Shown piece after piece: positions 47,652-58,608 of a stretch of 64,000 nt of DNA. The DNA lies in NCBI RefSeq assembly GCF_902713425.1, contig NC_081223.1, forward strand, positions 175,001 to 239,000. The letters run 5' to 3'. The position numbers and the translations under genes were made by a program. The notes beneath the pieces were generated by a model. That model was not told the DNA's origin. It saw nothing but the letters and a program-made list of their open reading frames with translations, and made no database searches. Position 1 is the stretch's first letter; each line of letters begins with the position of its first letter. Source of the DNA: Acipenser ruthenus. Taxonomy: Eukaryota > Chordata > Actinopteri > Acipenseriformes > Acipenseridae.

Positions 47652-48020
47652 TACAGTGAACTTGATAAAGGATTGTCAGTATTACCATTAAAAAATATAG
47701 GAATAAAGCTTCTAAATTATTAGCGCAATTTTCTCTGAAATTCCACACAGGAGTAGGTAGCAGTGTTTGATTTTTATAATCTTTCATAAATAATTATAAG
47801 GTAGCTGCATTTCTTAATTACAAATACACAATTAATTAATATTACATTTCGCAATCAAGGGATGATGTAATGCGCAAGGATACTTGTCTTTCATAAGAGC
47901 TGAAATAAATTATAGCGCTTTGAGATTATATATGTTACTAGCGGATTGTTTAGGAATGTACTTAATTATATTACAACTTGTCTAAAAAAGAATGTTATCT
48001 CGAGAAAGGAGGCTTGTCAA

Positions 48021-48093
48021 GCTGAAATAGCTCACCTGGGAGAGCGTTACACTGAAGAGCTGAAGGTCCCTGGTTCGATCCCGGGTTTTAGCA
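48021..48093 (+). pseudogene. tRNA-Phe(GAA)-like, degenerate
   Basis: Length 73 with GAA in the anticodon loop, a good T-arm (GGTTCGATCCC) and acceptor with one G-U pair. Two mismatches sit in the anticodon stem (TTACA against GCTGA), and the D-loop is changed (CTCACCTGGG). Orientation is opposite to the Phe genes of the arrays. Confidence 0.7.
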
Positions 48094-48228
48094 AACAGCA
48101 AGAATATTTTAGTTTTGTAGTATTTTGAACTAAAAAACAGAACACATTTTCTTCTTCAGTGTAATTGGAGGAAATAATACTGTAGCAGAGTGCCATTTTC
48201 TAATGTGATTAAGAAATGCAAAAAGCAT

Positions 48229-48235
48229 CGTCCCT

Positions 48236-48296
<61 letters not shown>

Positions 48297-48302
48297 AGAG
48301 AC
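48229..48302 (-). tRNA. tRNA-Asn-GTT: tRNA-Asn(GTT), inverted copy
   Basis: Same gene as at 3796 but on the minus strand, in an inverted module piece with the Phe-like gene. The cloverleaf is intact. Confidence 0.88.
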
Positions 48303-48370
48303 CATCCTGCTCAGCCGAACCTGAGACCACATCTAAGAAGAAAGCAACACTGGGCAGGAAAGTCTGTAAT

Positions 48371-49035
48371 CACAATTACATGTATTGAAACCAATGCAAG
48401 CAAACCAAGCCATTTATATTTATTCCCAAATAACACAAATTCTTTCATTGCTACAAAAAATATAAAAAATCTCTGCTTCTCGGAAGGCATACGATGGAGG
48501 GCGCACTGCAGTTTGTCAGCCTGGGGAATATTACAAATTAGGAGACTTTGCTTTAAAATACACATGAAGGGCAGGCAACTCTGTTAAAAAGAATTGTCAC
48601 ACTTTGTAATTATCTCCATAATGCGTTGGGACTAAATACGCAGATACATTAAAACTATTTGGAGAATGCGGGCATTGATCCCGCTACTTTTCACATGCTA
48701 AGCGAGCGCTCTACCATTTAAGCTAATTCCCCTTGAGTCATGTCCGTGATTCTCATAGGCTACATCGCAGCTTAAAATGAGCAATTCAGATTGTCTTATT
48801 GGCAATGTAGTCTGCCATTTGCAAATTCAAAAAATAAATAAATTAACTAAATAGCAGATATTTCGACTACAGGTATGTTTTCAATTTCTTCAAAAAGTAG
48901 TCTCAGCTCGTTGATTCAGTCGCTTTAAAATCCACCTCTGTGTCCCGATGCAGCAGCGCTGTTTGCTGTGGCTCGAGCTTGTTTGACGAGGCAGGCAATA
49001 CAAAAATGCCAAAACTTGCTTTTGTATCACACGAC
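48371..49035. repeat. S segment copy 2 (with tRNA-Ala)
   Basis: Homologous in direct orientation to 33477-34165. It ends before the U3-like gene, which is therefore present only once. Confidence 0.7.
48660..48732 (-). tRNA. tRNA-Ala-AGC: tRNA-Ala(AGC), weakened
   Basis: The acceptor GGGGAAT/ATTCTCC is complete here. The A box has TAGCTTAAATGG for TAGCTCAAATGG, the T-loop is changed (GATCAATGCC) and the anticodon stem has one mismatch. Possibly a pseudogene. Confidence 0.65.
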
Positions 49036-49850
49036 TAGCTTAATTAAAACCCCAGCCCCTCACAGACAATTTCCGCCTGGGGGGCTGTGCCCTTAAATAA
49101 ATCACAATATCTTCCAAAGTATAGACAGCACAGGCATGGTTCAGGGCTTGAATTCAAGGTAACCCCTTGGGCATCAAGAATAAAACCTCAGGTGTGATAA
49201 AAGTCTTACTCAGTACCACACTGGAAGGAGATATCCAGAAAAAATACATAAAAAAACAACAAACGCTTTTCATTTTTTTATGTTCTATAGTCATTTTTTC
49301 AACTTGTAGCATATGAAAAGATCCAGATTTTTTTCCAGTGCTTCACAAACATGTCTACTATATAATTTGGAACTATTTGAATAAAGGGATCCAATTCTAC
49401 AGGAGTTTTTACAAAGGGTCCCCAAACCTCTCCAAACCTCTCCAAAAATGAACATTGTGTAAATCTTTATGTCCAGTGATACACTAGTTTCTTGAGCAAG
49501 TTCTAAAAGGGATGTGAACTTCTGGCACCTCACATGCTATCCATTGCCACATGAATTAGATTTTGTAATCCCCCCCCTTTTTTTTTTGTCCAATATTTCA
49601 TTCAAAAGGTGGCCTTTTTGGAGAGCTTTGGGGTGCCCGAAATGTATCCATGATGAGTATGCATGATGAGTATGCCTTTTCTGCTGAGAAACATCAAAAC
49701 TCTCACTTGTTGAGGGGGGAGGGTTTTCTTCAGTGTCCTCACTGAAAATAAAAAGTGAAATGAATTGAAAATTAGAATAACATTTCCATTATCAGTATCA
49801 ATGAGCAACAGATTCAAGCACAGTATTTGCACTGCTGAGAGGTGAACATT
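49036..49850. other. unassigned sequence with a short CTCCAAACCT repeat
   Basis: No gene can be named. Around 49425-49445 CTCCAAACCT is repeated in tandem, and CATGATGAGTATG is repeated at about 49650-49675. A minus-strand stretch at 49604-49740 is open but shows no known motif. Confidence 0.3.
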
Positions 49851-49910
49851 GATTATTGGATAAAGGTGTCTGCTAAATGTCTACAATAATAATACTAATA
49901 ATAATGAGAT
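49851..49910 (+). mobile_element. SINE/LINE 3' tail fragment
   Basis: ATTGGATAAAGGTGTCTGCT followed by AAATG and an AT-rich ending is the conserved 3' tail shared by fish V-SINE/HE1-type SINEs and their partner LINEs. Only the tail is present. Confidence 0.55.
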
Positions 49911-50346
49911 TGCAGAGAACTTGGCTGCTCTCAAATCAAGCTGCCAGACTAAAAACACCTCCGTTCCTTTCATCTTTACTTTGATTGACATGTGGCAAAC
50001 AAAGGAACTGGGTGAGTGACTGTTGGGGGAGGCAGACAGCTTATCTTGAAAGGATAAGAAAACCTACACTGTTTCTAGGTGAGTAACACCACGCCTTGTA
50101 ATCATGGAATTATATATATAAAAAAAGTTTGCTAAACACTCTCATGCAATAAATCAGTGAACATCTATGAGAAAATAATAAAAACGGCCAGGAAGCAACA
50201 ATTATTTCTTGCAACTTTTATTGCATGTAAAGATCAGTCTGTATAGAGCAGCACAGCACAGTTGAGACATGGTGTTGCTAAAAAATTATTGGTTGCATTT
50301 TCTAATAACATACTTACAGTAAAAAATGCATATTGAAAATTATGCA

Positions 50347-50405
50347 TAATAATAATAATAATAAAATAAAAAATAAAAAATAAATATATATATATAAAAA
50401 AAAAA

Positions 50406-50434
<29 letters not shown>
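50347..50434. repeat. (TAA)n-rich microsatellite
   Basis: Interrupted TAA and AAAT units with a short TA tract. Confidence 0.85.
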
Positions 50435-50436
<2 letters not shown>

Positions 50437-50461
50437 TGTAGTGTGGATCCATTATACTTAC

Positions 50462-50636
50462 AAATCCTGAAGAGGATCCAATCCATCTTCAATGCTGCTC
50501 CAGACACTGAATCAGCACTCTCCAAACCAGGAAGTTGATAATTTTCGCAATCACTTTCACTCCTATCCATCTCTTCCAAAACTTCAGAAAGACTGAATCT
50601 ACTTTGTTTAGGATGCTTTGGAACACTGCTCGACAT
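50462..50636 (-). CDS. possible first exon of an unknown gene
   Basis: An open stretch starts MSSSVPKHPKQSRFSLSEVL, continues with the acidic EEMDRSESDCE and ends KMDWILFRI at a good donor site (GTAAGTAT on the minus strand). Basic then acidic N-termini like this occur in piggyBac-derived proteins, but no catalytic region is visible nearby. An acceptor (TTTTCAG) at about 49743 could start a next exon. Identity unproven. Confidence 0.25.
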
Positions 50637-51160
50637 TTTGTTCGATTTTACAAATTTTATAAATTGAAAAATGATCAGAAAATGTTATAAAACCGTGATC
50701 CGTTGTGCGTAACGCTGCGCACTCGGTTGCAATAGATAGGGGTATGTTTACTGCGCAGATCGATTACTCTGTAATGGATTGGGCTACAAACAAAGTCAAG
50801 GTATGATTGGACAGCTTGTGACCTCCCCTACAACGTGATCAGGGAGGTTTCACCATCATCAGACAGCTGTAAGACCAGAGCAGCAAAACGCACAGCTAGT
50901 CGATTGCAGCTGTTTTAGAAGCATGTGATACAAGTCACATTGCCAAGGGGATATCTCAGCGGTGAAATGACGGATTCGAAAAATTCCTTCGCTGTTTGAC
51001 GGTAGGAAAACAACGATTTTGATATTGAATCAGCTTTTTTTTCTCTTTTGCTTTTGTAATAATATTAAAAATGATTTATGAAATATAATGTGTAATTGCA
51101 GTACCATGTTCCGCCCGCGGGACAGGAGGGCGTAAGAGGTTAGAAGAAAAGAACAAAACG
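50637..51160. other. unassigned sequence
   Basis: No gene is recognised. It could be the upstream region of the possible exon at 50462-50636. Confidence 0.3.
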
Positions 51161-51167
51161 GTAGGCC

Positions 51168-51571
51168 TCAAATCATGGAATGGCCAGCACAGTCTCCAGA
51201 CTTAAACCCCATCGAGCTGGTTTGAGATGAACTGGACAGAAGGGTGAAAGCAAAGCAACCTACAAGTGCAACACATTTGTGGGAACTTCTGCAACAGTGT
51301 TGGGAAGAACTTTCCGAACAATATTTGATTTCCATTGTAGAAAGAATGCCACGAGTGTGTTCAGCTGTTATATCTGCAAAAGGTGGCTACTTTGATGAGT
51401 CAAAAATTTAGATTAAATTTTGTTAAACAAAACGATTCCATGATTTATTTGTTAATTCCAATTGCTTATTTGTTCTATGCTTTAATTTCAGAGTACATTG
51501 AGACATTAAACTGCGTAAATTTCAATAAAAACAGGAAAAATTGAGGTGTTCTAAAACTTTTGACCGGTAGT
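51168..51571 (+). mobile_element. Tc1/mariner 3' fragment, third family
   Basis: It encodes the transposase C-terminus: [16 protein letters not shown] with the catalytic E, a TGA where Trp is usual, then DELDRRVKAKQPTSATHLWE and an ending near ISAKGGYFDESKI. It finishes with an inverted-repeat end GTTCTAAAACTTTTGACCGG and TAGTA. The 5' two-thirds are missing, so it is an old truncated copy. Confidence 0.85.
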
Positions 51572-51574
51572 ATA

Positions 51575-51778
51575 TATAACAACTGCGTGGCAAAAGAACC
51601 AACTAAACTGTGTGGAAACCAATCAAATAGCAAATCAACTTCTAATCAATTTAACCACTCACCTGGTACTAATCACACACTAACTCAGCTAATTCAAACA
51701 CCACCTTATAATGGAACTGAATGGAGTTAATTTAAAAATTACTTGAAGCAGGAACTTACCTATCTGCCTCGGTCCCTG
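51575..51778 (-). repeat. inverted copy of the LINE 5' leader
   Basis: On the minus strand this matches 62145-62323 over about 190 bases (GAGGCAGATAGG..., TAGTACCAGGTGAGTGGTT, CAAATCACTT-like changes). It directly follows the Tc1 fragment. The pair lies in opposite orientation about 10.5 kb apart. Confidence 0.75.
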
Positions 51779-52028
51779 GTTCCTGTAGACTAAATACATG
51801 TAATTCGATTTTTGTATTGGTATTTGTATTGAGGCAGGGAGGCTGCAGTTGTTTCTAAGCGACAATGAATCTGGAATAACATTCTTAGGGTTCGTGTCAT
51901 ACGACTTTGTGTCATCAAAGCTGTTTCTGGTGACGTTCAGTGGATTATATTTGGAATCTGTTTTCAGTATTCTGAGACGACAAATTAATAGCTCAGTTGG
52001 TTAGAGTGAAAGAATTTGCCATCAGTCA

Positions 52029-52101
52029 GCCTGGCTAGCTCAGTCAGTAGTGCGTGAGACTCTCAAGCTCAGGGTAGTTGGTTCGAGCCCCACGTTGGGC
52101 A
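52029..52101 (+). pseudogene. tRNA-Lys-derived, anticodon CTC
   Basis: The body matches tRNA-Lys (GCCTGGCTAGCTCAGTCAG, T-arm GGTTCGAGCCCC), but the anticodon loop reads CTCTCAA, giving CTC in place of CTT. The anticodon stem has one mismatch and the D-arm is altered. Probably a pseudogene; if charged as Lys it would misread Glu codons. Confidence 0.65.
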
Positions 52102-52568
52102 TCCTTTTTAAACACAAATTGTAGAAGTTTCTTCGAGGCAACTGATCAATGTCTGATTCTGTTCACATTGTATACAGGATTGCAACAAAATTAGTTATTG
52201 GTCACTGTCATATAGCAATTGCTATTGTAAAATGCGTGCATCGTTTATAGCTATAACGATATTGAAATAAATAATCTTACTTTTTTGGGTTGGCTCAATC
52301 CGTCTCTTTTTTACAATTGTCATTACATCTTTCATGGAGCAACAGTTGGTATGTGCGTAATAAACCCAATTGGGCCTTGATACAATAGACAACCCTAGAC
52401 TGTGCTGAAATAAATAATGCAGTTTTCTACTGTAACAAACGCAGCTTGTCAGGATTCTATTATGGTGTTGCTGAGCTGTTGAACGTTTCTCATAATACAC
52501 AGGTTTACTGGACTGACAAAAAGGCGATCGACAAAAAGAATGCTATCTCGAAACACTAGCTTTGTCAA

Positions 52569-52641
52569 GTCGAAATAGCGCAGTTGGCACCGCCTTAAAC
52601 TGAAGATCTAAAGGTCCCTGGTTCAATCCCGGATTTTGGCA
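52569..52641 (+). pseudogene. tRNA-Phe(GAA)-like, degenerate
   Basis: GAA anticodon with stem TTAAA/TCTAA, altered D-arm (GCGCAGTTGGCACCGCC) and B box GGTTCAATCCC. The acceptor GTCGAAA/TTTTGGC has mismatches. Confidence 0.7.
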
Positions 52642-52766
52642 AACAGCAAAATTGTTTTTATTTTGAACTAACAAACAAAGCATATTTTTTTCTTCAGTGT
52701 AAATGGAAGAAATAACAACTTATCAGAGTGCCATTTTCTAATGTGATTAAGAAATACAGACAGCAC

Positions 52767-52798
52767 CATCCCTGGGTGGGCTTGAACCACCAACCTTC

Positions 52799-52834
<36 letters not shown>

Positions 52835-52840
52835 AGAGAC
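52767..52840 (-). tRNA. tRNA-Asn-GTT: tRNA-Asn(GTT), inverted copy
   Basis: Same as the tRNA at 48229 with a G-U pair in the anticodon stem (CCGGA) and a changed 3' base. It should still fold. Confidence 0.83.
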
Positions 52841-53265
52841 CAACCTGTTAAACCACCACAGCATACGGTAGGGATCATCCTAGCATGTTAAAAGAGGGCA
52901 TTTCTCCTGTAAGCTGCGTCTAGTAATAGATTGTTTATACTGTTCTCAATGGTTCGCATCCCAGCCTGAGACCACGATCCAGTGGTAGACGATGTTTTTC
53001 AAGTAATATGTTATTTGGAATATTAAAACAATCAAGTTAAATAACATGTTTGGACACAAAATATTTTCAGTGAGGTTAACAAGTAGTCTGTTTACAACAA
53101 AAATGCAATTTGTGTTAGGAACACTATTTTATTCGGATTTAAAATGGAAATTAAAATGGTATTGAGTGCTGACAACAGTTTGGTATCAGCTGTTGATTTC
53201 CTTAAAACAATCTTTTCTAGTAAAATAAAGAAATGTATTCTATTTAAAAATATGTAAAATTGAAC

Positions 53266-53375
53266 TGTCAAAAGTGGGATTTGAACCCACGCCTCCATTC
53301 AGAGACCAGAACACAAAATTCTTTGGAAAGACAGAGTCCTTGAATCTGGCGCTTTAGACCACTCGGCATTCTGAT
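53266..53375 (-). pseudogene. tRNA-Leu(CAA), one-base deletion
   Basis: The intron and CAA anticodon are kept. The 5' end reads ATCAGAATGCCGAG for GTCAGGATGGCCGAG: one G is lost and acceptor pairs are broken. The same defects occur at 57388 and 61503, so they arose before this array expanded. Confidence 0.75.
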
Positions 53376-53717
53376 AAGCTGCATTTGTTAATGTAGAAAA
53401 CCGCATTATTTATTTCAGCACACACTAGGGTTCTCGTATCAAGGCCCGATTGGGTTTACGCACATACCAACTGTTGCTCCATGAATGATGTTAAGACAAT
53501 TGTAAGAAAAAAGAATCGGATTGAAGTCAACCCAAAAAGTTAGATTATTTATTTCAATATCGTTATAGCTATAAACGATGCATGCATTTTACAATAGCAA
53601 TTGCTATTTGACAATGACCAATAAGTAATTTTGTTGCAATACTGTATACAATGTGAACAGAATCAGACATTGCTCCGTTGTCTCGAAGAAACATCTTCAA
53701 TTTGTATTTAAAAAGGA

Positions 53718-53790
53718 CGCCCAACGTGGGGCTCGAACCCACGACCCTGAGATTAAGAGTCTCATGCTCTACCGACTGAGCTAGCCGGGC
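53718..53790 (-). tRNA. tRNA-Lys-CTT: tRNA-Lys(CTT)
   Basis: Complete, same as at 21789. Confidence 0.93.
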
Positions 53791-54202
53791 TGACTGGTGC
53801 ATGGTACTTTCACTGTAACCAACTGAGCTATTAATTTGTCATCTTATTTGAGAATACTGAATGACAGAACCAAAGATTCCAAATATAATCCACTGAACTC
53901 TAGCTTTATTATCATAATGAAAACAGATTACACATGACCACAGTTCTGTATCAAAATTAAGTCGTAAGTATATGGTTTCCATTGTAGCTATTTACACACA
54001 CTGCTCTGTTGTCTCCCAGGGTGTTATCTAACAAAACGACATATGCTGTGCTGCCATAAAGGATTACATAGACTTTCCTGCCCCATCTTGCTTTCATCTT
54101 AGATGTGATCTCAGGTTCTGCTGTGTTCTGCTCCCTCGATCACTTTCTGCAGCATCTCGCCTTGCTAATCACTCCCGTATGCTTTGGCGGCTCAACAGGT
54201 TG

Positions 54203-54208
54203 GTCTCT

Positions 54209-54269
<61 letters not shown>

Positions 54270-54276
54270 AGGGACG
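54203..54276 (+). tRNA. tRNA-Asn-GTT: tRNA-Asn(GTT)
   Basis: Complete, same as at 3796. Confidence 0.93.
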
Positions 54277-54411
54277 ATGCTTTTTGCATTTCTTAATCAC
54301 ATTAGAAAATGGCACTCTGATACGCTGTTATTTCATCCATTTACGCTGAAGGATAAATGTGCTCTTTTTTTGTAGTTCAAAATAATACAAAACAAATATC
54401 GTCTTGTTGTT

Positions 54412-54496
54412 TGCCGAAACCCGGGATCGAACCAGGGACCGAACCAGGGACCTTTAGATCTTCAGTCTAACGCTCTCCCAACTGAGCTATTTCGGC
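54412..54496 (-). pseudogene. tRNA-Phe(GAA) with 12-base T-arm duplication
   Basis: The gene is 85 bases instead of 73 because GAACCAGGGACC (plus strand) is present twice in tandem. This duplicates the variable loop and one side of the T-arm. Either register still offers a T-stem, but the overall fold is not standard. The copy at 58536 lacks it. Confidence 0.85.
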
Positions 54497-55142
54497 TTGA
54501 CAAGGCAAGTGTTTCGAGGTAGCATTCTTTTTGGCAATCCAGTAAACCTGTAATTAGAAACGTTCAACAGCTCGGCAACACCATAATAGAATCCGATGCC
54601 TTTACAAATGCATTTCGAAACTGTTGTTTTCTCCCAAATGCGGTTCTCAACAAATGTTTTTTTTTTTTTTTTGTATTCCTTCCAGAGTAAGTCCAAAAGG
54701 CAAACACTGGAACTGGCTGCCTGAAAGTGCAGCGCTTGAACTGCCTCAACAAACGCTGAGCTCTAAAACGTGTACATTGAAAGTCGTTGTTAATTCTTAA
54801 AGGTCTGTTAAGCTTAAAGGTACCAATCATTACTTGCTGTACTTTAAATGTCTTCAAAACTAGTATTTCTATAGCTATTTTCTCTATCTCATGCAAGGAA
54901 GTGTTAATATGACTTTATTACCCAACTGTGTCAATGAAGACTGGTCAACAGTAATTTCGGATTCACTTAGTTTATTGTGCTGTATCAAATGAAACATAAA
55001 AATGAATCGCAATACAATAAATCTCTGTTTGATCGCTATACAATCAATATGTTGTATAGGTTAAATTGTATAAATAAATGTCCGGAAACATTCAAATACG
55101 TTAAAAAAATGAAAAAGTGTGGAATAGAAACAAAGACGGCTT
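54497..55142. other. V-unit spacer, no gene
   Basis: The left half matches the start of the Q blocks (GTAAACCTGTAATTAGAAACG, the poly-T tract). From about 54780 it diverges to a sequence found only here and at 58900-59261. I see no gene. Confidence 0.5.
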
Positions 55143-55214
55143 TGACCTCTACGTGATTTGAACACGCAACCTTCTGATCTGGAGTCAGACACGCTACCGT
55201 TGCGCCACGAAGTC
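55143..55214 (-). tRNA. tRNA-Trp-CCA: tRNA-Trp(CCA), two changes
   Basis: Same as at 5343 except for one acceptor change (CTCTACG for CTCGACG, plus strand) and CACGCT for GCGCT in the D-arm region. Possibly still functional. Confidence 0.8.
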
Positions 55215-57387
55215 CTGGAGTAATGCCAGCTTATTATGCAATGCTAGAGTGTACAGCAAGCATGCCAAACATGGTAATGCCGACGCTGATATTAGGAAAA
55301 CACTCGGTATCACCAGGGTCATGGGAAACAGCCGACTCAATACGTGTTCGTAGCCAGCAGGGCTATTAAGTTGTCGGAAGTGTGTTTGATTCTCAGCTTT
55401 AAAAGTAAAGAAAACATAAAACAATGCGATTTGCTTTTATAAATTTCATTATTTGAAACGTGGGCATAAACACAGTTGTACTGGCTGGGAATCGTCTCTG
55501 GTCAATTACTTGGAAAGCAGCTATGCTGACCAATATATCACCAATAGGGAAAAGCTGGCAGTACTGAGTGACACAGAAGACGGATTCTCTCAGCGCGTCT
55601 CCTCTGAATGCGCACTGGCACAAAGGGGCTTTTCTCATCTAATGTTTGCACTGTGTTTTTTGCTGTGTTGATTGTTATTTGTCTATTTTGTTTGGTGCAC
55701 GGGTGAAACGGAGTTCGTAATTAAAGTATTTTTTTGTTTTGTTTATCACAAGCACGGTGCACACGGACCTCAGGTCCCGCCCCAAACAATTGCAGGTACC
55801 TGTACACACCTGGAATTAAAAGGGCTTTGAGGTATTAAAAGGGTGAGGAACTAAGAGACTGGGAGCATGGAACGAGGAGATACCGGAATAGGAAAGAGAG
55901 AGAAGCCGAGGGAAGTAAACGAAAATAAAGAGGACGAGATTAGACAGCGAGTGGTTGGGTTTTTTTTGTGCACGGACAGTGTCAGTTTCGTTTTGTTATT
56001 TTTTTTCGTGGACTCACTCTGGGAGGACTGCGGAACTTGGTGATTGAAGACATTTGAAAAGAGGTACTGACAAGAACCTTTGCGTTCGTGGTTTATGTCA
56101 GGATATCAGGATCTCTCCTGAGGCCTTCAGCTGAAGCGCAGCACCCTATGGAGAGGGCTGTCCAAACAGGCGTCTGGACAGGAGCCCTAAGAGGAGGTCT
56201 GGACCAGAGAGTGGATGACGTATGGTTAATTGAACAAATACACATTAAAATGCATCTTAACGCTCAAAAATTAAACAATAATTCAAATAAACAAACTATG
56301 CAAAAAAAGGAAAACCAATCCAATTAAAATTCAAAAATCATAAGTGATAATACTGAATAAAATAATAATCAACACATTCGACACCCGTGACATTACCACC
56401 ACTGCGATCTTGAAAATGTTTGTATGCCACAAAATAACGAACAGTCGTTCGTTATTTTGTGTATCAGCCGCCACACAAAGCTGAGCGCAGTGCGGTATAC
56501 TGTAATGATGTTCCAGTCAGTCTGCCCGGACTGCACTTGAACCATCTTAAAAACACGAAGCCCCTAATAAGCTAATTTGTAAAAGTTAGTAAAGAGTTGC
56601 GCTAATATAACAAAGCTAAATTTGAACTCCTAGCTGGAGCAACGAGAGAGGGCGAGAGGGCGGGGCAGAGAAGGAGGGGGAGACGCTGCTAGGCAACCGG
56701 CTCGTGAACATTCCACTCAGCTGAGCAGAGACCGTTAGGATTTAAAAATGTGAACGTTCCGAGCGGCGTTAGGTGCTTCGTTAAATTAGCACACCGTTGC
56801 TGGCATTTGAATATAACCATATTTTAAATACTCAAATAGGACTGTATTAAAAAATATATTATGTTTTTCAAAGTAATATGTTATGTGGAATATTAAAACA
56901 ATCAAACTAAATAACACATGTTTGGACACAAAATATTTTTCTTCCTCATAACGTGTTAGAAAATGTAAACAGCAGTTGGAGAATGCCGAAGTCGATCATC
57001 CTAGCATGTTAAACGAGGGCATTTCTCCTGTTAAGCTGCGTCTAGTAATAGATTGTTTATACTGTTCTTAATGGTTCGCATCCCAGCCTGAGACCACGAT
57101 CCAGTGGTAGAAGATGTTTTTCAAGTAATATGTTATTTGGAATATTAAAACAATCAAGTTAAATAACATGTTTGGACACAAAATATTTTCAGTGAGGTTA
57201 ACAAGTAGTCTGTTTACAACAAAAATGCAATTTGTGTTAGGAACACTATTTTATTCGGATTTAAAATGGAAATTAAAATGGTATTGAGTGCTGACAACAG
57301 TTTGGTATCAGCTGTTGATTTCCTTAAAACAATCTTTTCTAGTAAAATAAAGAAATGTATTCTATTTAAAAATACGTAAAATTGAAC
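55215..57387. repeat. P block copy in V unit 1
   Basis: P-block DNA homologous to 269-2851. It contains an extra stretch at about 55490-55650 absent from the first P block, open on the plus strand as SLVNYLESSYADQYITNREK. It lacks about 600 bases between CTTGAAAATGTTTGTATGCC and the region of GTATCAGCCGCCAC. The tRNA-Ala-like fossil is at 56977-57028. Confidence 0.65.
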
Positions 57388-57497
57388 TGTCAAAAGTGGG
57401 ATTTGAACCCACGCCTCCATTCAAAGACCAGAACACAAAATTCTTTGGAAAGACAGAGTCCTTGAATCTGGCGCCTTAGACCACTCGGCATTCTGAT
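57388..57497 (-). pseudogene. tRNA-Leu(CAA), one-base deletion
   Basis: Same defects as at 53266: lost G in the 5' part and a weakened acceptor. Confidence 0.75.
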
Positions 57498-57839
57498 AAG
57501 CTGCATTTGTTATTGTAGAAAACCGCATTATTTATTTCAGCACACACTAGGGTTCTCGTATCAAGGCCCGATTGGGTTTACGCACATACCAACTGTTGCT
57601 CCATGAATGATGTTAAGACAATTGTAAGAAAAAAGAATCGGATTGAAGTCAACCCAAAAAGTTAGATTATTTATTTCAATATCGTTATAGCTATAAACGA
57701 TGCATGCATTTTACAATAGCAATTGCTATTTGACAATGACCAATAAGTAATTTTGTTGCAATACTGTATACAATGTGAACAGAATCAGACATTGCTCCGT
57801 TGTCTCGAAGAAACATCTTCAATTTGTATTTAAAAAGGA

Positions 57840-57912
57840 CGCCCAACGTGGGGCTCGAACCCACGACCCTGAGATTAAGAGTCTCATGCTCTACCGACTG
57901 AGCTAGCCGGGC
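57840..57912 (-). tRNA. tRNA-Lys-CTT: tRNA-Lys(CTT)
   Basis: Complete, same as at 21789. Confidence 0.93.
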
Positions 57913-58326
57913 TGACTGGTGCATGGTACTTTCACTGTAACCAACTGAGCTATTAATTTGTCATCTTATTTGAGAATATACTGAATGACAGAACCAAAGA
58001 TTCCAAATATAATCCACTGAACTCTAGCTTTATTATCATAATGAAAACAGATTACACATGACCACAGTTCTGTATCAAAATTAAGTCGTAAGTATATGGT
58101 TTCCATTGTAGCTATTTACACACACTGCTATGTTGTCTCCCAGGGTGTTATCTAACAAAACGACATATGCTGTGCTGCCATAAAGGATTACATAGACTTT
58201 CCTGCCCCATCTTGCTTTCATCTTTGATGTGATCTCAGGTTCTGCTGTGTTCTGCTCCCTCGATCACGTTCTGCAGCATCTAGCCTTGCTCATCACTCCC
58301 GTATGCTTTGGCGGCTTAACAGGTTG

Positions 58327-58332
58327 GTCTCT

Positions 58333-58393
<61 letters not shown>

Positions 58394-58400
58394 AGGGACG
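58327..58400 (+). tRNA. tRNA-Asn-GTT: tRNA-Asn(GTT)
   Basis: Complete, same as at 3796. Confidence 0.93.
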
Positions 58401-58535
58401 ATGCTTTTTGCATTTCTTAATCACATTAGAAAATGGCACTCTGATACGCTGTTATTTCATCCAATTACGCTGAAGGATAAATGTGCTCTTTTTTTGTAGT
58501 TCAAAATAATACAAAACAAATATCGTCTTGTTGTT

Positions 58536-58608
58536 TGCCGAAACCCGGGATCGAACCAGGGACCTTTAGATCTTCAGTCTAATGCTCTCCCAACTGAGCT
58601 ATTTCGGC
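58536..58608 (-). tRNA. tRNA-Phe-GAA: tRNA-Phe(GAA)
   Basis: Complete 73-base copy. One change in the anticodon-stem side (ATGCTC on the plus strand) compared with 4005, shared with 22485. Confidence 0.88.

Larger units (their letters stand above)
51960..52868. repeat. inverted module piece
   Basis: It carries, in reverse order and orientation relative to the arrays, the tRNA A-box fragment, a Lys-like gene, a Phe-like gene and tRNA-Asn. It ends at GCATACGG, where direct-orientation array DNA begins, so 52870 is a head-to-head inversion junction. Confidence 0.75.
52873..56993. repeat. V unit 1 of the second tandem array
   Basis: A unit of about 4.12 kb, repeated at 56994-61109 and partly at 61110-62143. 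Order: tRNA-Leu, Lys, Asn, Phe, Trp, then P-block DNA (about 55310-56976). The tRNA-Glu and CIDE-N-like gene found in the Q blocks are absent; a different sequence joins Phe to Trp. Confidence 0.88.

Noticed and set aside
50462-50636. A piggyBac-derived gene
   Set aside because: Only a basic/acidic N-terminus is suggestive. No transposase core is visible within several kilobases, so I list it as an unknown exon.
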